From JBLHZY01 sp047631555 (GTDB lineage: Bacteria; Pseudomonadota; Alphaproteobacteria; Rhodobacterales; Rhodobacteraceae), in contig JBLHZY010000003.1 in the NCBI GenBank assembly GCA_047631555.1, positions 186,001 through 250,000 of the forward strand: 64,000 nt of DNA, given 5' to 3'. Both the position numbers and the translations under genes were made by a program. The notes beneath the pieces were generated by a model. It saw only the letters and a list, made by a program, of their open reading frames with translations, searched no databases and was not told where the DNA came from. Of this stretch, positions 1 through 8,693 are shown piece by piece; position 1 is the first letter of the stretch, and each line of letters starts with the position of its first letter.

Positions 1-714
1 CCGTCGTATATTTGGGGCTTTTGGTATCTCGATGAACTGGGCGCCTTTTGGAACAGCTCCCTGCGATTTGCCAGCTTTCAACCCGATCAGATTGATGCCG
101 AAAAGGCCGAGTATTTTTTCAATGGGGTGAGCGGCTATATGCTGCGCGAAAACATCTCAAAAAGCGTCCAAGAAGAGCGGATGAACCAGCCAATGGCAAG
201 CGCTGCGGCCGTTATCTTTTGTCAGGAAAACGAGGGCGCGAGCGAGCGGAATTACTATCTCAGCACCGAAGAGATTATCCGCACAACGGCCCAGACCTGC
301 CGCGATGAGCTGGTCTATGTAAAACTGCACCCGGCCCAGTCCAAAACCATGCGCCGCGCGATTATGGCCATCTGTTCTGACTTCCAAAATATACGGATGT
401 CAGAGACCTCGGTGCATGATCTGATAGAGGCGTCGCGCTGTGTTGTTACGCAAAATTCGGCGGCGGGCTTTGAAGCGCTAATGCAGCGTAAATGCGTGAT
501 AACATGCGCAAAATCAGATTATTGGCACGCGACATTGACGCCGAAAAATCCATCCGATCTGCGCGAAGCTCTGGAGTTTGGCCCCGAAGTCATGAGCGAT
601 TTTGAGTTTGCAAAATACTTCTACTGGTTCCTTGATCGCAAATGCCTTGAGCCGCAAAAACCCGAATTTTCCGCCCGCGCATGGGCACGGATCACCGAAA
701 AGGTTTTGTTCTAG
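1..714 (+). CDS. Capsule polysaccharide biosynthesis-like protein (5' partial)
   Basis: The reading frame is open from the first base to a TAG stop, so the N-terminus lies outside the window. The visible 237 residues look like the C-terminal half of KpsS/LipB-type capsule polysaccharide proteins. There is a 'VKLHPAQ' segment, then a stretch around 'VVTQNSAAGFEALMQRKCVIT', where this family carries the N-S-x-x-G-F-E-A motif of a GT-B-like fold. The family modifies or transfers Kdo-type sugars onto capsular lipid carriers at the inner face of the cytoplasmic membrane. Family assignment rests on motif resemblance only. The substrate cannot be told. The next gene starts 57 bp later on the same strand. 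Confidence 0.55.
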   Translation, partial: PSYIWGFWYLDELGAFWNSSLRFASFQPDQIDAEKAEYFFNGVSGYMLRENISKSVQEERMNQPMASAAAVIFCQENEGASERNYYLSTEEIIRTTAQTCRDELVYVKLHPAQSKTMRRAIMAICSDFQNIRMSETSVHDLIEASRCVVTQNSAAGFEALMQRKCVITCAKSDYWHATLTPKNPSDLREALEFGPEVMSDFEFAKYFYWFLDRKCLEPQKPEFSARAWARITEKVLF

Positions 715-771
715 GCACCTTGGCGCGCAGCGTTTGGCGCGGTAACATCAAGGCAGTTTCAAGGATTACCG

Positions 772-1683
772 ATGTCCCATCAACATGCCACGCGCCTCAA
801 CCTTTCCGCAGGCCTTCTTTCGGTCTCGGTGGCGCTGATTTTGGTGCTGGCGAAACTCTGGGCATTGGGCGAAACGGGCGCGCTTTCGATAGCCGCCTCG
901 CTGGCAGATAGCGCGCTTGATTTGATGATTTCAATCGCCGGGCTGGCCGCCATTTCCTATGCCGCGCGCCCCCCTGATGAGGATCACGCCTTTGGCCATA
1001 CCTCAGCCGAAGATTTGGCCGCACTTGGGCAGGCGCTCTTTATCATGGTCTCTGCTGGGGTGATCAGCTTTGCCGCCATTCGCCGCCTGCTCTCGGATAC
1101 CCCTGCCCCTCTGGCCCAAGAGGGGCGCGGCATTGCGGTTTTGCTCCTGTCTATCGTGCTCACCATCAGCCTTGTGCTTTGGCAGCGCCGTGTAGCGCGC
1201 ACGACGGGCAGCCGCGTGGTTGCCGCCGATAGTTTGCATTATTTGGGCGATCTCGTGCCCAATCTGGGCGCGATTGTTGCGCTCATGGCCTCGGCTCGCT
1301 TGGGGCTGAGCAATATTGATAGCGTGGTGGCTTTGGCCGCTGCGGGCATCCTCGCCTTTGGGGCTCTGCGCATCGGCAAGGGCGCGTGGGATGCCTTGAT
1401 GGATCGCGCGGCGCCGGAAAAAATGGTCGAAGGGATTGCGGCGATTGCGAAGGATTTTCCCGGTGTTCACGGCTTTCATGACCTCAAAACCCGCATGGCC
1501 GGAAGCCGCACTTTTGTGAATCTTCACATAGAGTTAGACGGCGATCAAAGCCTGCGAGAAGCCCATGATATTGGGGCGGCTTTGCGCCGCGCCATCCTGC
1601 ATGCCTATCCGCAAGCCGATGTTATGATCCATAAAGATCCGCTTGGTGAAGAGCCGCATCCGGACGACCCAACCAAGGCTTAA
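772..1683 (+). CDS. Cation diffusion facilitator (FieF-like metal efflux)
   Basis: 303 aa, the usual length for a CDF-family proton/metal antiporter of the cytoplasmic membrane. The N-terminal two thirds is hydrophobic with about six membrane spans. It contains the metal-site signature D-x-x-H-x-FGH ('DEDHAFGH', near residue 65) and a second H-x-x-x-D pair ('LHYLGD'), the arrangement known for FieF/YiiP zinc and iron exporters. The last ~90 residues form the cytoplasmic ferredoxin-like domain ('FHDLKTRMAGSRTFVNLHIE'). It exports divalent metal, probably Zn, Fe or Mn; the sequence does not say which. The stop lies 3 bp from the end of the convergent peptidase gene, so no separate terminator fits between them. 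Confidence 0.88.
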   Translation: MSHQHATRLNLSAGLLSVSVALILVLAKLWALGETGALSIAASLADSALDLMISIAGLAAISYAARPPDEDHAFGHTSAEDLAALGQALFIMVSAGVISFAAIRRLLSDTPAPLAQEGRGIAVLLLSIVLTISLVLWQRRVARTTGSRVVAADSLHYLGDLVPNLGAIVALMASARLGLSNIDSVVALAAAGILAFGALRIGKGAWDALMDRAAPEKMVEGIAAIAKDFPGVHGFHDLKTRMAGSRTFVNLHIELDGDQSLREAHDIGAALRRAILHAYPQADVMIHKDPLGEEPHPDDPTKA

Positions 1684-1686
1684 GCT

Positions 1687-3711
1687 TTACTCCGCCGCAA
1701 GCCCACGCCCGCGCAAAAGCGCCTCTGGCCCGGGCATCTTCCCTCTAAATTCGGTGTACAAAGCCTCTGCATCGCGCAGGCCCCCGACCGAGAGAATATG
1801 CGCCTCAAGCTTGGCCGCCATTTCGGGATCAAACGGCCCGCCGGCCTCCTCAAAAGCGGCGAATGCATCGGCATCCATCACCTCAGACCACATGTAGCTG
1901 TAATAGGCCGAGGAATAGCCATCGCCGGCGAAAACATGGGCGAAATGCGGCGTCGCATGGCGCATCGAGATCGCGCGCGGCATGCCCAGATCGGCAAGGA
2001 TTTCGGCTTGGCGCGCCATCGGATCGCTTGGTGCTTCGCCGTTGTGAAATTCCAGATCGACAAGCGCTGAGGCGATATATTCAACGGTCGAAAACCCTTG
2101 ATCGTAGGTCTGAGCCGCGAGCAGCCGTTCGCGCATATCTTTGGGCATCGCTTTGCCTGTTTCGGCATGGGTCGCGAAGCGCTCAAGCACTTCGGGAACC
2201 TCGAGCCAATGCTCGTAAAGTTGGCTTGGAAGCTCAACAAAATCGCGCGCAACGGAGGTGCCAGAGATGCTTTCATAGGTCACGTCCGAGAGCATCTGAT
2301 GCAGCGCATGACCGAACTCATGAAACAGCGTGCGCGCATCATCATAAGAGAGCAAAGCAGGCGCGCCTTTGGCCGGTTTGGCGAAGTTGCACACATTGAT
2401 CACGATGGGGCGAATATCACCTGTCAGCTTTTGTTGGGCGCGCATGGCCGAGCACCAAGCGCCCGATCGCTTTGAGCCGCGCGCAAAGTAATCGCCAAGG
2501 AAAATCGCGATGTGCTTGCCATCACGCAGCACTTCAAAAGCGCGCATATCCGGATCATAAAGCGGCAGGTCAAGGGCGCGAAACTCAAGGTTAAACAAGC
2601 GACTGGCGCAATCAAAGGCGGCCTCAATCATACGGTCGAGCTGGAAGTAAGGCTTGAGCTCGGCCTCGTCGAGATCATGTTCGGCAAGGCGGCGCTTTTC
2701 GGAATAATAACGCCAATCCCAAGCCTCCAGATCGCCGTTGATCCCATCGGCCTGCATCATTTGTGTCAGCACCTGCGCATCCGCATTTGCCGCCGCTTTT
2801 GCGGGCTCCCAGACCTGCATCAGCAGATCGCGCACGGCCTCGGGCGTCTTGGCCATTTCCGTCTCTAACTTGTAGGCGGCGAAATCGGAATAGCCCAAAA
2901 GTTGGACGCGTTCTTGGCGCAGGGCCAGCGTTTCGCGCACGATCTCTGTGTTGTCAGTCTTGCCGCCGTTTTCGCCGCGGGCGACCCATGCGCGATAGGC
3001 TTTTTCGCGCAGATCACGGCGCGGAGAGAATTGCAAAAACGGCACGATGAGAGAGCGCGACAGCGTGATTGCCGGGCCGTCTGCGCCTTTTTCCTCGCCT
3101 GCTGCGCGCGCCGCTTGCAGAACAAAATCAGGGAGGCCGATCAAATCGTCCTCGCTCAAGGGCAGGAACCAATCGGACTCGTCAGCGAGCAGGTTTTGGG
3201 TAAAATCTGTGCCAATGGTTGCGAGGCGTTCTTTGACTTCGGCCAAGCGATCCGCCTTTGCGCCGATAAGTTGCGCGCCCGAACGCACAAAGCTGCGATG
3301 TGTCAGCATCAAAACGCGCGATTGCTCATCCGTAAGGCCAAGCGTTTCGCGCTGATCCCAGAGCGCTTCGACCCGAGCAAAAAGCGCGGTATTCATCGTG
3401 ATCTCAGAAGAATAGGCGGCCAAAAGGGGCGAGAATTTGCGCATCAGCTCTTGGCGCGGCGGGGTCGCTTGGGCGCCCGCGAGCGTATAGAAAACCGATA
3501 ACACGCGGCCCAACCTCTCGTCCGCGCGCTCAAGCGCCTCGATTGTATTGGCAAAACTCGGCGCTTCTTTTTGATCGGTGATGGCTTTGATATTGGCGCG
3601 CGCCTCTTTAATTGCCACATCAAAGGCGGGCATAAAATGCGCGTCCTCAATCTGATCGAAGGGCGGGAAATCAAATGGGGGCAGCCAATCGGCGAGAAGC
3701 GGGTTTGTCAT
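1687..3711 (-). CDS. M3 family oligopeptidase (OpdA/Dcp-like)
   Basis: 674 aa zinc metallopeptidase of the thimet oligopeptidase family, cytosolic and acting on short peptides. The zinc motif HExxH is seen as 'FHEFGHALH' near residues 464-471, followed about 25 residues later by the E of the 'ISGTSVARDFVELPSQ' segment that supplies the third ligand. The C-terminal 'HVFAGDGYSSAYYSYMWSEV' is the family's substrate-tyrosine region. I place the start at the ATG at 3711 because AAAGGAGA precedes it by 5 bases. A frame-compatible ATG 10 codons upstream lacks such a site. No signal peptide is visible. Whether it is OpdA or Dcp cannot be decided from motifs. Confidence 0.9.
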   Translation of the reverse strand: MTNPLLADWLPPFDFPPFDQIEDAHFMPAFDVAIKEARANIKAITDQKEAPSFANTIEALERADERLGRVLSVFYTLAGAQATPPRQELMRKFSPLLAAYSSEITMNTALFARVEALWDQRETLGLTDEQSRVLMLTHRSFVRSGAQLIGAKADRLAEVKERLATIGTDFTQNLLADESDWFLPLSEDDLIGLPDFVLQAARAAGEEKGADGPAITLSRSLIVPFLQFSPRRDLREKAYRAWVARGENGGKTDNTEIVRETLALRQERVQLLGYSDFAAYKLETEMAKTPEAVRDLLMQVWEPAKAAANADAQVLTQMMQADGINGDLEAWDWRYYSEKRRLAEHDLDEAELKPYFQLDRMIEAAFDCASRLFNLEFRALDLPLYDPDMRAFEVLRDGKHIAIFLGDYFARGSKRSGAWCSAMRAQQKLTGDIRPIVINVCNFAKPAKGAPALLSYDDARTLFHEFGHALHQMLSDVTYESISGTSVARDFVELPSQLYEHWLEVPEVLERFATHAETGKAMPKDMRERLLAAQTYDQGFSTVEYIASALVDLEFHNGEAPSDPMARQAEILADLGMPRAISMRHATPHFAHVFAGDGYSSAYYSYMWSEVMDADAFAAFEEAGGPFDPEMAAKLEAHILSVGGLRDAEALYTEFRGKMPGPEALLRGRGLAAE

Positions 3712-3756
3712 GCAAGTCTCCTTTGTAGGCAACCTATGCATGGGGCGCGCAAAGCG

Positions 3757-4788
3757 CTAGGGCTTGGCCGCGCAAATTGGGCAATCGGGGCGGGATTTTA
3801 GCGCGATTGTGCGCGTCTCGCCGTAGAGCGCATCATAGATCATCATGCGTCCGCCAAGGCCGGTTCCTGCGCCGGTAATTGCCTTCACCGTCTCGACCGC
3901 CATCATCGCACCGATCACGCCGGGAAGCGGCCCAAGTACGCCGCCCTCTGCGCAGCTAGGCGCGAGGCCCTCGGCGGGCGCTTGGGGGAAAATGCACTGA
4001 TAACAAGGGGTTTCGCTTGCAGGATGAAAGAGGCTGATCTGCCCCTCCCATTGCGAAAGCGCGCCGGAGATGAGCGGTTTGCCCGCCGCGACACAGACCG
4101 CATTGGCCGCATAGCGCGTCTCAAAATTATCGGAGCCATCAAGAACGATGTCGTAATCTGCCAGCAGCTCTGCGCCAATTTCAGCGGTAAATTTGCGATT
4201 GTATGCCTGCACCGAAATGAAAGGATTAAGCGCGAGCATCGCGGCTTTGGCAGAGTGAACCTTGGCGCTTCCGATGGCCGCATCGGGATGGATCACTTGG
4301 CGCTGAAGATTGGAGTTTGAGACGATATCATCGTCAATCACACCGATCAAACCAACGCCCGCGCCAGCCAGATATTGCAACGCAGGCGCGCCAAGCCCCC
4401 CGGCCCCAATCACCAAGACCCGCGCCTTGGAAAGCTTCTTTTGCCCCGCCCCGCCGATTTCGCGCATCACGATATGGCGGGCGTAACGTTCAAGCTCGGC
4501 CTCGCGAAATCCGCTTTTTGGTGCTGGCTCGGGCGCGGTTTCGGCTTTGGCGCGTAGACGTTTTATCCCGAGAACATAGAGCAGGATCAAAAGCGCGGCC
4601 CCGCCCCCGACGAGCCAATGTAGCAGCGTTCCTGAAAAGAAGCGTGCCTCTTCGGGGATAAGCCACGCGGCAATGAGAAAGGCCGGATAGACCACGCCTG
4701 CGATCAAGAAAAGGCGCAAACGCATCGGCCAATTGATGAGCGCGCCGCCCCAATAGATCAAAGCGCAAAGGGCGAGGAACAATAGCAT
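3757..4788 (-). CDS. moeB: Membrane-anchored MoeB/ThiF-type E1-like adenylyltransferase
   Basis: 343 aa. Residues ~1-70 hold two or three hydrophobic segments, then a short linker leads to a ThiF/MoeB domain. This has the nucleotide loop 'VIGAGGLGAPALQYLAGAGVG', the R-x-x-x-x-QR-like 'NSNLQRQVIH', a catalytic 'DGSDNFETRY', and two CxxC zinc pairs (CYQC, CPIC). Such enzymes adenylate the C-terminal glycine of MoaD or ThiS for sulfur transfer in molybdopterin or thiamine synthesis. The membrane anchor is absent from E. coli MoeB. The ATG overlaps the dut stop by one base (TGATG), so translation is probably coupled. MoaD or ThiS as partner cannot be told apart here. Confidence 0.82.
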   Translation of the reverse strand: MLLFLALCALIYWGGALINWPMRLRLFLIAGVVYPAFLIAAWLIPEEARFFSGTLLHWLVGGGAALLILLYVLGIKRLRAKAETAPEPAPKSGFREAELERYARHIVMREIGGAGQKKLSKARVLVIGAGGLGAPALQYLAGAGVGLIGVIDDDIVSNSNLQRQVIHPDAAIGSAKVHSAKAAMLALNPFISVQAYNRKFTAEIGAELLADYDIVLDGSDNFETRYAANAVCVAAGKPLISGALSQWEGQISLFHPASETPCYQCIFPQAPAEGLAPSCAEGGVLGPLPGVIGAMMAVETVKAITGAGTGLGGRMMIYDALYGETRTIALKSRPDCPICAAKP

Positions 4789-5252
4789 CAACCGCGCCCA
4801 GTGGAGCCAAAGCCGCCCTGCCCGCGCGCGGTTTCGCTCAAGGTTTCGGCCGGCTCGAAACGTGCTTGGACAACCGGCGCGATCACAGCTTGGGCGATCC
4901 GCTCGCCGTGCTGAACGATGAAATCCTCGGCGCCCAGATTGATCAAGATAACGCCAAGCGGGCCGCGATAATCCGCGTCAATCGTGCCCGGTGCATTGGC
5001 CAGCGTAATGCCGTGTTTGGCGGCAAGGCCAGAGCGCGGCCTGATCTGCATCTCGAACCCTTCGGGAATTTCAACGCGCAGGCCGGTGGGGATGATCGCG
5101 CGCGCCATTGGGGCCAGTTTGATCCCTGCTGGGCGATCCGCCTCGTTCAGGTTTGCGCGCAGATCTGCGCCTGCCGCGCCCGCCGTTTCATAGCGCGGCA
5201 GTCCGAGATTTTCATCCGCGCCTGTCAGCCATTCTATCCGCACAAGGACCAT
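4788..5252 (-). CDS. dut: dUTP diphosphatase
   Basis: 154 aa, normal length for a trimeric dUTPase, which hydrolyses dUTP to dUMP and pyrophosphate and so keeps uracil out of DNA. The five family motifs are visible in order: 'AGADLRA', 'PRSGLAAKHGI', 'NAPGTIDADYRG' with the catalytic Asp, 'GERIAQAVI', and the glycine-rich C-terminal arm 'RGQGGFGSTG' that closes over the active site. It sits between coaBC (21 bp upstream) and moeB (1-base overlap). A coaBC-dut linkage is common in proteobacteria. The ATG at 5252 is the natural start. Confidence 0.96.
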   Translation of the reverse strand: MVLVRIEWLTGADENLGLPRYETAGAAGADLRANLNEADRPAGIKLAPMARAIIPTGLRVEIPEGFEMQIRPRSGLAAKHGITLANAPGTIDADYRGPLGVILINLGAEDFIVQHGERIAQAVIAPVVQARFEPAETLSETARGQGGFGSTGRG

Positions 5253-5273
5253 TTTCGCGCCCGCCTCGTTTGC

Positions 5274-6464
5274 TTAGGCAAGCGCGAGGGCGATGCGCCC
5301 TGCGAGCTTTTCCGCCACGTCTGTTTTATCCATGCGGGGCCAGCTTTCGGCCCCTTCATCGGTGATCAAAGTAACCGCATTCTCAGAGCCGCCCATGATG
5401 CCTGTGCTTGGGGAGACGTCATTCGCGACAATCCAATCACAGCCTTTGCGGGCCCGCTTTTTGGTCGCGTTTTCAATTACATCGTCGGTTTCAGCAGCAA
5501 AGCCAATCACCAAGGGCGGGCGGTTTTTGCTTTTGCTGATACGCGCCAAAATATCGGGGTTTTCAGCAAACTCGAGGCTTGGCAACGCGCCTGCTTTCTT
5601 CTTGATTTTGGATCCGCTGAAGCTTGCTACGCGCCAATCGGCAACGGCCGCGGCAAAGATCGCCGCATCCGAAGCACGTGCATTTTCCACGGCTTCAAGC
5701 ATCTGCGCGGCGGTTTCAACTTTCACCAAATTCACGCCGCCTGGCGGGGGCACATCAGCAGGGCCGGTGATGAAAGTAACCTCTGCGCCAAGCGCGACAA
5801 GCGCCGCGGCAATCGCTGTTCCTTGCGCGCCCGACGAGCGGTTAGCGATATAGCGCACGGGATCAATCGGCTCATGGGTTGGGCCGGAGGTAATCAAAAT
5901 ATGGCGCCCTTTAAGCGGGCCATCGCTAAGAGCGGCATCAATCGCGCGAATGATATCAGGCACTTCGGCCATGCGCCCAAAGCCATATTCGCCGCAGGCC
6001 ATCGCCCCTTCATCGGGGCCAACAAAAAGGATGCCATCGCCTTTGAGGGTAACCATATTGCGCTTGGTCGCCGGATGCTCCCACATGCGCACATTCATCG
6101 AGGGCGCGATCAAAACGCGCTTGTCAGTGGCCATCAAAAGCGTCGAGGCAAGATCATTGGCGAGGCCCCCCGCCATCTTGCCCATCAGATCAGCAGTGGC
6201 GGGCGCCACAACGAGTAAATCCGCGGAACGGCTCAGCTCAATATGGCCCATTTCGGCCTCGTCCGTGAGATCAAAAAGATCACGGTAAACCTTTGACGCC
6301 GCCAAAGCAGAGACCGAAAGCGGCGTGACAAATTGCTCGCTCGCGGAGGTCAAAACCGGGGTCACCTCTGCGCCCTCATCGCGCAATCGGCGGATCAAAT
6401 CGAGCGATTTAAACGCCGCGATTCCGCCGCCAATGATCAATAGAATTCGCTTGCCGTTCAGCAT
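5274..6464 (-). CDS. coaBC: Bifunctional phosphopantothenoylcysteine decarboxylase / phosphopantothenate-cysteine ligase
   Basis: 396 aa two-domain enzyme of coenzyme A synthesis. The N-terminal flavoprotein domain (CoaC, ~1-185) shows 'GGGIAAFKSLDLIRRL', the substrate-loop 'APSMNVRMWEHPA' and the 'MACGEYGFGRMAE' flap. The C-terminal CoaB domain begins with 'HILITSGPTHEPIDPVRYIANRSSGAQG', followed by the CTP-dependent ligase residues around 'AAVADWRV'. It converts 4'-phosphopantothenate plus cysteine, then decarboxylates to 4'-phosphopantetheine. I start at the ATG at 6464, with GCGGAG about 8 bases before it, rather than a TTG nine codons earlier. dut follows after 21 bp. Confidence 0.95.
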   Translation of the reverse strand: MLNGKRILLIIGGGIAAFKSLDLIRRLRDEGAEVTPVLTSASEQFVTPLSVSALAASKVYRDLFDLTDEAEMGHIELSRSADLLVVAPATADLMGKMAGGLANDLASTLLMATDKRVLIAPSMNVRMWEHPATKRNMVTLKGDGILFVGPDEGAMACGEYGFGRMAEVPDIIRAIDAALSDGPLKGRHILITSGPTHEPIDPVRYIANRSSGAQGTAIAAALVALGAEVTFITGPADVPPPGGVNLVKVETAAQMLEAVENARASDAAIFAAAVADWRVASFSGSKIKKKAGALPSLEFAENPDILARISKSKNRPPLVIGFAAETDDVIENATKKRARKGCDWIVANDVSPSTGIMGGSENAVTLITDEGAESWPRMDKTDVAEKLAGRIALALA

Positions 6465-6526
6465 GGTTACGCTCCGCTTATGCAGCGTCAACTCTAGGCA
6501 GAGCGCGCGCCAAGTTCAAGCGGCGG

Positions 6527-7405
6527 CTACTCGATCAGGGCGCGAAGAGCTGGGCCGTTGCTTTCGAGCGCGCGGCGCATTTTGTCCAATGCTGCGACCT
6601 CAAGCTGGCGCACCCGCTCTTTGGACAGGCTCAGCTCTTGGCCGAGGCTCTCAAGCGTACGCGGCTCATCGGCCAATTTGCGCGCGTGGATGATCAATCG
6701 CTCGCGTGCACTTAGCGTATCGAGCGCGCCTCCGATCCACGATTTCAGCGTTTTCATATCCTGCGCATGGGCGACCGTTTCGGCGCTTTGGGGGGCATCA
6801 TCGACCAGCGTGTCGATCCATTCGCGCCCCTCATCTTCGCTTGATTGTGTCGCATTCAGCGAGAAATCAGAGCCCGATAGGCGGCCATCCATCATCTCGA
6901 CATCCCGTATCGGAACGCCAAGTTCAACCGCCACTTTGCCAAGCAAATCATGATGATCGAGCGGCGCGCCATGGGCTTGGGCCTCGCGTTCAATCTGGGC
7001 CTGCACGCGGCGCATATTGAAGAACAGCGACTTTTGCGACGAGGTCGAGCCGGTGCGCACCATCGACCAATTGCGCATGACAAATTCTTGGATCGAGGCC
7101 TTGATCCACCACATTGCATAAGTCGAAAAGCGCACGCCGCGATCGGGATCAAACTTCTCGGCGGCTTTCATTAAGCCAACGCTCGCCTCTTGGGTCAAAT
7201 CGTTCATCGAGGCGCCATAGCGGCGATACTTCCCGGCCATTGAAACGGCAAGCCGCATATAGGCCGTGATCAGGCGGTGCAAAGCGGCCTCGTCGCGGTG
7301 ATCGCGCCAAGCTATCGCAAGCGCGCGCTCCGTCTCAGCATCCAAAAGCTCGGCCTTCATCGCAGAGCGGCGAAAGGTATTATCGTGGTTGGCGTCCAGT
7401 GGCAT
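6527..7405 (-). CDS. rpoH2: RpoH-family (sigma-32) RNA polymerase sigma factor, RpoH-II type
   Basis: 292 aa heat-shock-class sigma factor. Region 2 is clear: 'LIT AYMRLAVSMAGKYRRYG' and the core-binding/-10 recognition segment 'GVRFSTYAMWWIKASIQEFVMRNWSMVR'. Next comes the RpoH box-like 'SSQKSLFFNMRR' that only RpoH proteins carry. Region 4.2 ('SLSKERVRQLEVAALDKMRRAL') reads the -35. The N-terminal 'MKAELLDAETERALAIAWRDHRDEAALHRLITAY' resembles Rhodobacter RpoH-II, which acts in the singlet-oxygen response downstream of sigma-E. That subtype is from memory of the family. A sigma-E-like promoter lies upstream (see 7472-7501). RBS: GGGAGATAGGGCC-ATG. Confidence 0.9.
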   Translation of the reverse strand: MPLDANHDNTFRRSAMKAELLDAETERALAIAWRDHRDEAALHRLITAYMRLAVSMAGKYRRYGASMNDLTQEASVGLMKAAEKFDPDRGVRFSTYAMWWIKASIQEFVMRNWSMVRTGSTSSQKSLFFNMRRVQAQIEREAQAHGAPLDHHDLLGKVAVELGVPIRDVEMMDGRLSGSDFSLNATQSSEDEGREWIDTLVDDAPQSAETVAHAQDMKTLKSWIGGALDTLSARERLIIHARKLADEPRTLESLGQELSLSKERVRQLEVAALDKMRRALESNGPALRALIE

Positions 7406-7471
7406 GGCCCTATCTCCCGTGTTTGCGCAGAGCCCAAAAGGTGGATGCCTCTTAACGGCCCTGTTGCAAGG

Positions 7472-7501
7472 TGTTACGAAAAGAGTAACGCATTCGGATC
7501 A
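7472..7501 (-). promoter_or_regulatory. Sigma-E-like promoter for rpoH2
   Basis: Reading the minus strand, TGATCC (7501-7496) is followed after 18 bases by GTAACA (7477-7472), about 67 bp before the rpoH ATG. The -35 matches the TGATCC of the Rhodobacter RpoE (ChrR-controlled) consensus exactly; the -10 is close to TAAGA-type. RpoH-II genes are known RpoE targets in Rhodobacter sphaeroides. Both the functional call and the promoter-gene pairing are inferences from that knowledge. Confidence 0.55.
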
Positions 7502-7518
7502 CAGAAAGTTTCACGATA

Positions 7519-8055
7519 ATGTTCCCTGCTCTCACTCTTGTTCTTGGCGGCGCGGCTTCGGGCAAATCCGACTTGGCGGAAAAGCTTTGTGTTTCCAGCG
7601 ACTTACCCCTTGTTTACCTAGCCACAGCACAGGCGCATGACGAGGAAATGCGCACCAAGATTGCGCGCCACCGCACAGATCGCGGCACCAATTGGCAAAC
7701 AATCGAGGCTCCGCTGCATGTAAATGAGGCGCTTTTGGAACTTGAGGCACCGGGGAGCATCATCCTTTTGGATTGCGCAACCATGTGGTTGAGCAATCAT
7801 CTTTTGGCCGAAAGCGATCTATTGAACGAGCAACAAAAACTGCTTGAAGCGCTTGAGAGTTGCTCTGCGCCTGTCGTGATTGTGAGTAATGAAGTCGGCC
7901 TAAGCATCGTGCCGGACAACGCTTTGGCACGCGCATTTCGCAACGCGCAAGGGGGGCTCAATCGCGCGCTCGCGGCGCAGGCGGACTGTGTGATCGGGGT
8001 GATGGCAGGCCTGCCATTCGCGCTGAAAGGCGCGCTTCCGGAGGCCCTGAAATGA
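7519..8055 (+). CDS. cobU: Adenosylcobinamide kinase / adenosylcobinamide-phosphate guanylyltransferase
   Basis: 178 aa, full length for CobU/CobP. It phosphorylates adenosylcobinamide and then transfers GMP, a late step of vitamin B12 assembly and salvage. The P-loop 'LVLGGAASGKSDLAE' is at the N-terminus. The guanylylation-site region 'TRHRTDRGTNW'-like segment is seen as 'IARHRTDRGTNWQTIEAP', containing the GMP-accepting His. 'ILLDCATMWLSNHL' is the Walker B-like part and 'VSNEVGLSIVPDNALARAFRN' the conserved C-terminal block. The stop overlaps the next ATG (ATGA). The cell needs B12 here: ethylmalonyl-CoA mutase is encoded at 39.3 kb. Confidence 0.93.
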   Translation: MFPALTLVLGGAASGKSDLAEKLCVSSDLPLVYLATAQAHDEEMRTKIARHRTDRGTNWQTIEAPLHVNEALLELEAPGSIILLDCATMWLSNHLLAESDLLNEQQKLLEALESCSAPVVIVSNEVGLSIVPDNALARAFRNAQGGLNRALAAQADCVIGVMAGLPFALKGALPEALK

Positions 8056-8621
8056 GCACGCTTTGGCTGATCCGTCATGGCCCAACGCATGCGCGCGCAA
8101 TGGTCGGCTGGAGCGATATTCCGGCAGATTTGAGCGACGCAGCCGCGCTTTCACGCCTCTCGGACTACCTGCCACGGGACGCGCTTATTACCTCTTCCGA
8201 TTTGATCCGCGCGACGGCCACAGCCGATGCGATCACCGCAAATCGCACGCGCCTAACGCCGGATCCACGCCTGCGCGAAATTCATTTTGGCGATTGGGAA
8301 ATGCAGGGCTTTGATCAGATCGAGGATCAAGCTCATGCGCGAAAATTCTGGGAACAGCCGGGCAAAACGCAGGCCCCCGGCGGCGAAAGCTGGGACCAAA
8401 CCAGCGCACGGGTGAGTGCGGGAACGGATGCGCTTTTGGCGGAAAACCCTGGCGCGGACATCATCATCGTTGCCCATTTCGGCGCGATCCTTACTCAACT
8501 TCAACGTGCGCTGAATTGCTCCAGCGTCGAGATGTTTTCGCACAAGATCGACAACCTCTCCGTTACTAAGATCACGATTGCGGATCAATGGCGCGCCCAT
8601 GAGATCAATCACAATCCCTGA
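8052..8621 (+). CDS. Histidine phosphatase family protein, CobC-like
   Basis: 189 aa protein of the phosphoglycerate mutase-like superfamily. The catalytic 'LIRHGPTHA' is at residues 5-13, the second conserved Arg lies in 'TSSDLIRATATA', the catalytic Glu in 'LREIHFGDWEMQGF', and the second His in 'IIIVAHFGAI'. Because the ATG overlaps the cobU stop by four bases, the likely role is alpha-ribazole-5'-phosphate phosphatase (CobC) in lower-ligand assembly of B12. The family is promiscuous, so the substrate is inferred from the neighbour only. Confidence 0.8.
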   Translation: MSTLWLIRHGPTHARAMVGWSDIPADLSDAAALSRLSDYLPRDALITSSDLIRATATADAITANRTRLTPDPRLREIHFGDWEMQGFDQIEDQAHARKFWEQPGKTQAPGGESWDQTSARVSAGTDALLAENPGADIIIVAHFGAILTQLQRALNCSSVEMFSHKIDNLSVTKITIADQWRAHEINHNP

Positions 8622-8693
8622 TGGCCCGCGAAACAAATTAGTGTTTCACCCAAAAGCGTTACCCTTCTAAGCTGAGTGAAAGGGGGCACTTTG

